64,000 nucleotides of DNA from Paenibacillus albidus. Its GTDB lineage: Bacteria > Bacillota > Bacilli > Paenibacillales > Paenibacillaceae. The stretch lies in NCBI RefSeq assembly GCF_014644435.1, contig NZ_BMKR01000004.1, positions 248,001 to 312,000 of the forward strand. The letters are read 5' to 3'. Made by a program: the position numbers and the translations under genes. The notes under the pieces are model-generated. The model had not been told where the DNA came from. It saw only the letters and a list, made by a program, of their open reading frames with translations, and ran no database searches. Positions 63,901 to 64,000 of the stretch are shown here, in pieces. How positions within the stretch are numbered: position 1 is the first letter of the stretch; each line of letters opens with the position of its first letter.

Positions 63901-64000
63901 GAGCCTTGCTTCCGGCGGGTCAGCCTATGAGCAGCCACAGACGGCTATGGAGACAAATATCGCACAGGTCTGGCAGGAGATTCTTCAGCTTCCGCACTTT
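60944..64000 (+). CDS. NRPS C-A-(PCP) protein, runs off the right edge
   Basis: The first 1019 residues are visible. A short N-terminal stretch precedes a C domain (~30-470; MHHIVADGWSKG, His165-166), an A domain (~480-985; FTSGSTGVPKG ~641, NGYGLSESGV, NANGKLEV) and the first helix of a carrier (TNIAQVWQEILQL). The A domain is odd: where others have FDxSxxE it reads SASFIGE, so the Asp that binds the alpha-amino group (235 in GrsA) is Ala, and I cannot predict the substrate. ATG 60944 has GGGGG 9 bases upstream, 14 bases after the Ser A-domain gene. It corresponds by position to the second half of ClbH. Confidence 0.88.
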   Translation, partial: MMINNELYDKLLHKKGISVPGHSAIPRTGETGPFGLSPAQRGIWFLQQLHPASAAFNNSAALKIEGNLNTDCMRAALRSLLERHELLNVNYRLHQGEPCASPHAVDLAFEEVSAEAADGDASSERLHTQISNIAGSTMDLEHDPLIAFTLLRVGEQEHIWIIRMHHIVADGWSKGILLRDFTRLYEAALNKVTPELQPLAIQYRDYVRWLGSRSEEPAYARDLAFWLDKLEGAPPMLDIPADFKRPSTMSGLGGMETFEIEPDVYECISSFCRKERLSVFHFLLTVFKTLLFRYCAAEDLLVGTPVAGRTRTELEPLIGMFVNTVVVRTQPRDDLPFIDYARKVQEEALLAFDHQELPFDLLVEKLNPDRERSVQPVFQTMFQLDNLEMPVMEAQGLRLSPVPLDIGIAQNDLSVSCWEEDGGLRGTFEFSSDLFTRATVRRMALHFVRLVSAALACPQQVLGRLELLDAKEEQMILRTWNETAMPVPEHGFISWIERRAVQAPASCAVLEGEQRLSYRDLNLWANRLAALLVAKGLTAETPVLVCLPSSGRFVAAALAVSKAGGAVVPVDPAMPRERIRQMVEELGGHGFALSDAAHAALLPLPDERLILLGEQPPVFSGQDERRPEAELSPQGLAFIIFTSGSTGVPKGVLLERRSIDNLVQSFLSSYQVTDGDRLLPITSVASASFIGESLPILAAGGTLVLPETETVLHPGKLRAYMERHQITILSTVPSMIRRLNSDGGTNPGLRLILSGGETLLPNHVDRLRGVEIANGYGLSESGVCSTYTLLKPGTDGAQTVSASLGRPVANQQVYVLNAHLQPVPIGVKGQICISGHGLARGYLNRGDLTEAAFVPHPFREGERLLLTGDTGYLLPGGELAFIGRSDRQVQIRGYRIELSEVERHLCACPEVEEAAVHPQPDFEGNLRLIAYYTVRSQTSIIGRQLAHWLEPRIPSYMKPAAYIQLDHIPYNANGKLEVSALPQPGESLASGGSAYEQPQTAMETNIAQVWQEILQLPHF

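Noticed and set aside
1..64000. CRISPR arrays, tRNA or rRNA genes
   Set aside because: No regularly spaced repeats and no tRNA or rRNA signatures were seen on either strand.

Overview
The window reads as the chromosome of a Paenibacillus-like, low-to-medium GC Gram-positive bacterium. The basis is strong AGGAGG-type ribosome binding sites, frequent GTG and TTG starts, a YeeI-type YebC protein, a YxjG-type MetE paralogue, bacillus-style lipoproteins and a large hybrid NRPS/PKS cluster. Genus assignment is inference; no rRNA is present. Layout: bases 1-9.8 kb hold housekeeping and accessory genes. They are a sugar isomerase with two Gfo/Idh/MocA oxidoreductases, msrA, a two-component system whose regulator and kinase are fused by an apparent deletion, a membrane protein, a HAD phosphatase, an alpha/beta hydrolase with an acetyltransferase, and a secreted protein. 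From 9.84 to 10.33 kb lies a gene-free stretch with a clear promoter, extensive inverted-repeat structure and two terminator-like hairpins; the second sits directly before the ribosome binding site of jetD. I read it as a candidate structured RNA or leader. From 10.35 to 18.17 kb is a four-gene Wadjet/MksBEFG anti-plasmid operon in the order jetD-jetA-jetB-jetC. From 18.4 to 23.5 kb are a tandem TPM-domain protein, a DUF1349 protein, a LysR regulator with a MetE-like methyltransferase, and yeeI. From 23.6 to 26.7 kb is a decayed zone: a truncated, frameshifted Tn3-family transposase, a broken lipoprotein gene, an intact AT-rich lipoprotein gene and a 3' gene remnant. From 26.7 to 30.8 kb is a nosD-nosL-nosY-nosF-tlpA operon without a nosZ in the window. 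From 30.8 kb to the right edge is a biosynthetic locus of at least 33 kb that closely resembles the E. coli colibactin (clb/pks) island. It has a divergent PPTase (ClbA-like), KS-AT(dead)-ACP (ClbC-like), C-A(Asn)-PCP-E (ClbN-like), a membrane-anchored D-Asn peptidase (ClbP-like), a type II thioesterase (ClbQ-like), a 3.3-thousand-residue C-A-PCP-KS-AT-KR-DH-ER-ACP megasynthase (ClbB-like), a KS-AT-KR(dead)-ACP protein, and then, in the same order as clbD-E-F-G-H, a 3-hydroxyacyl-CoA dehydrogenase, a free ACP, an acyl-CoA dehydrogenase, a trans-acting AT, a stand-alone serine A domain and a C-A NRPS that runs off the edge. How the locus works, by inference: the PPTase primes the carriers. The Asn module with its E domain makes an N-capped D-Asn prodrug head group. 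The megasynthase and PKS proteins extend it. Serine is loaded on the free ACP and oxidised to an aminomalonyl extender unit that the trans-AT can deliver. The periplasm-like-side peptidase removes the acyl-D-Asn cap after export. The final product cannot be read from this window because the cluster continues to the right; no exporter, resistance gene or pathway regulator is visible.
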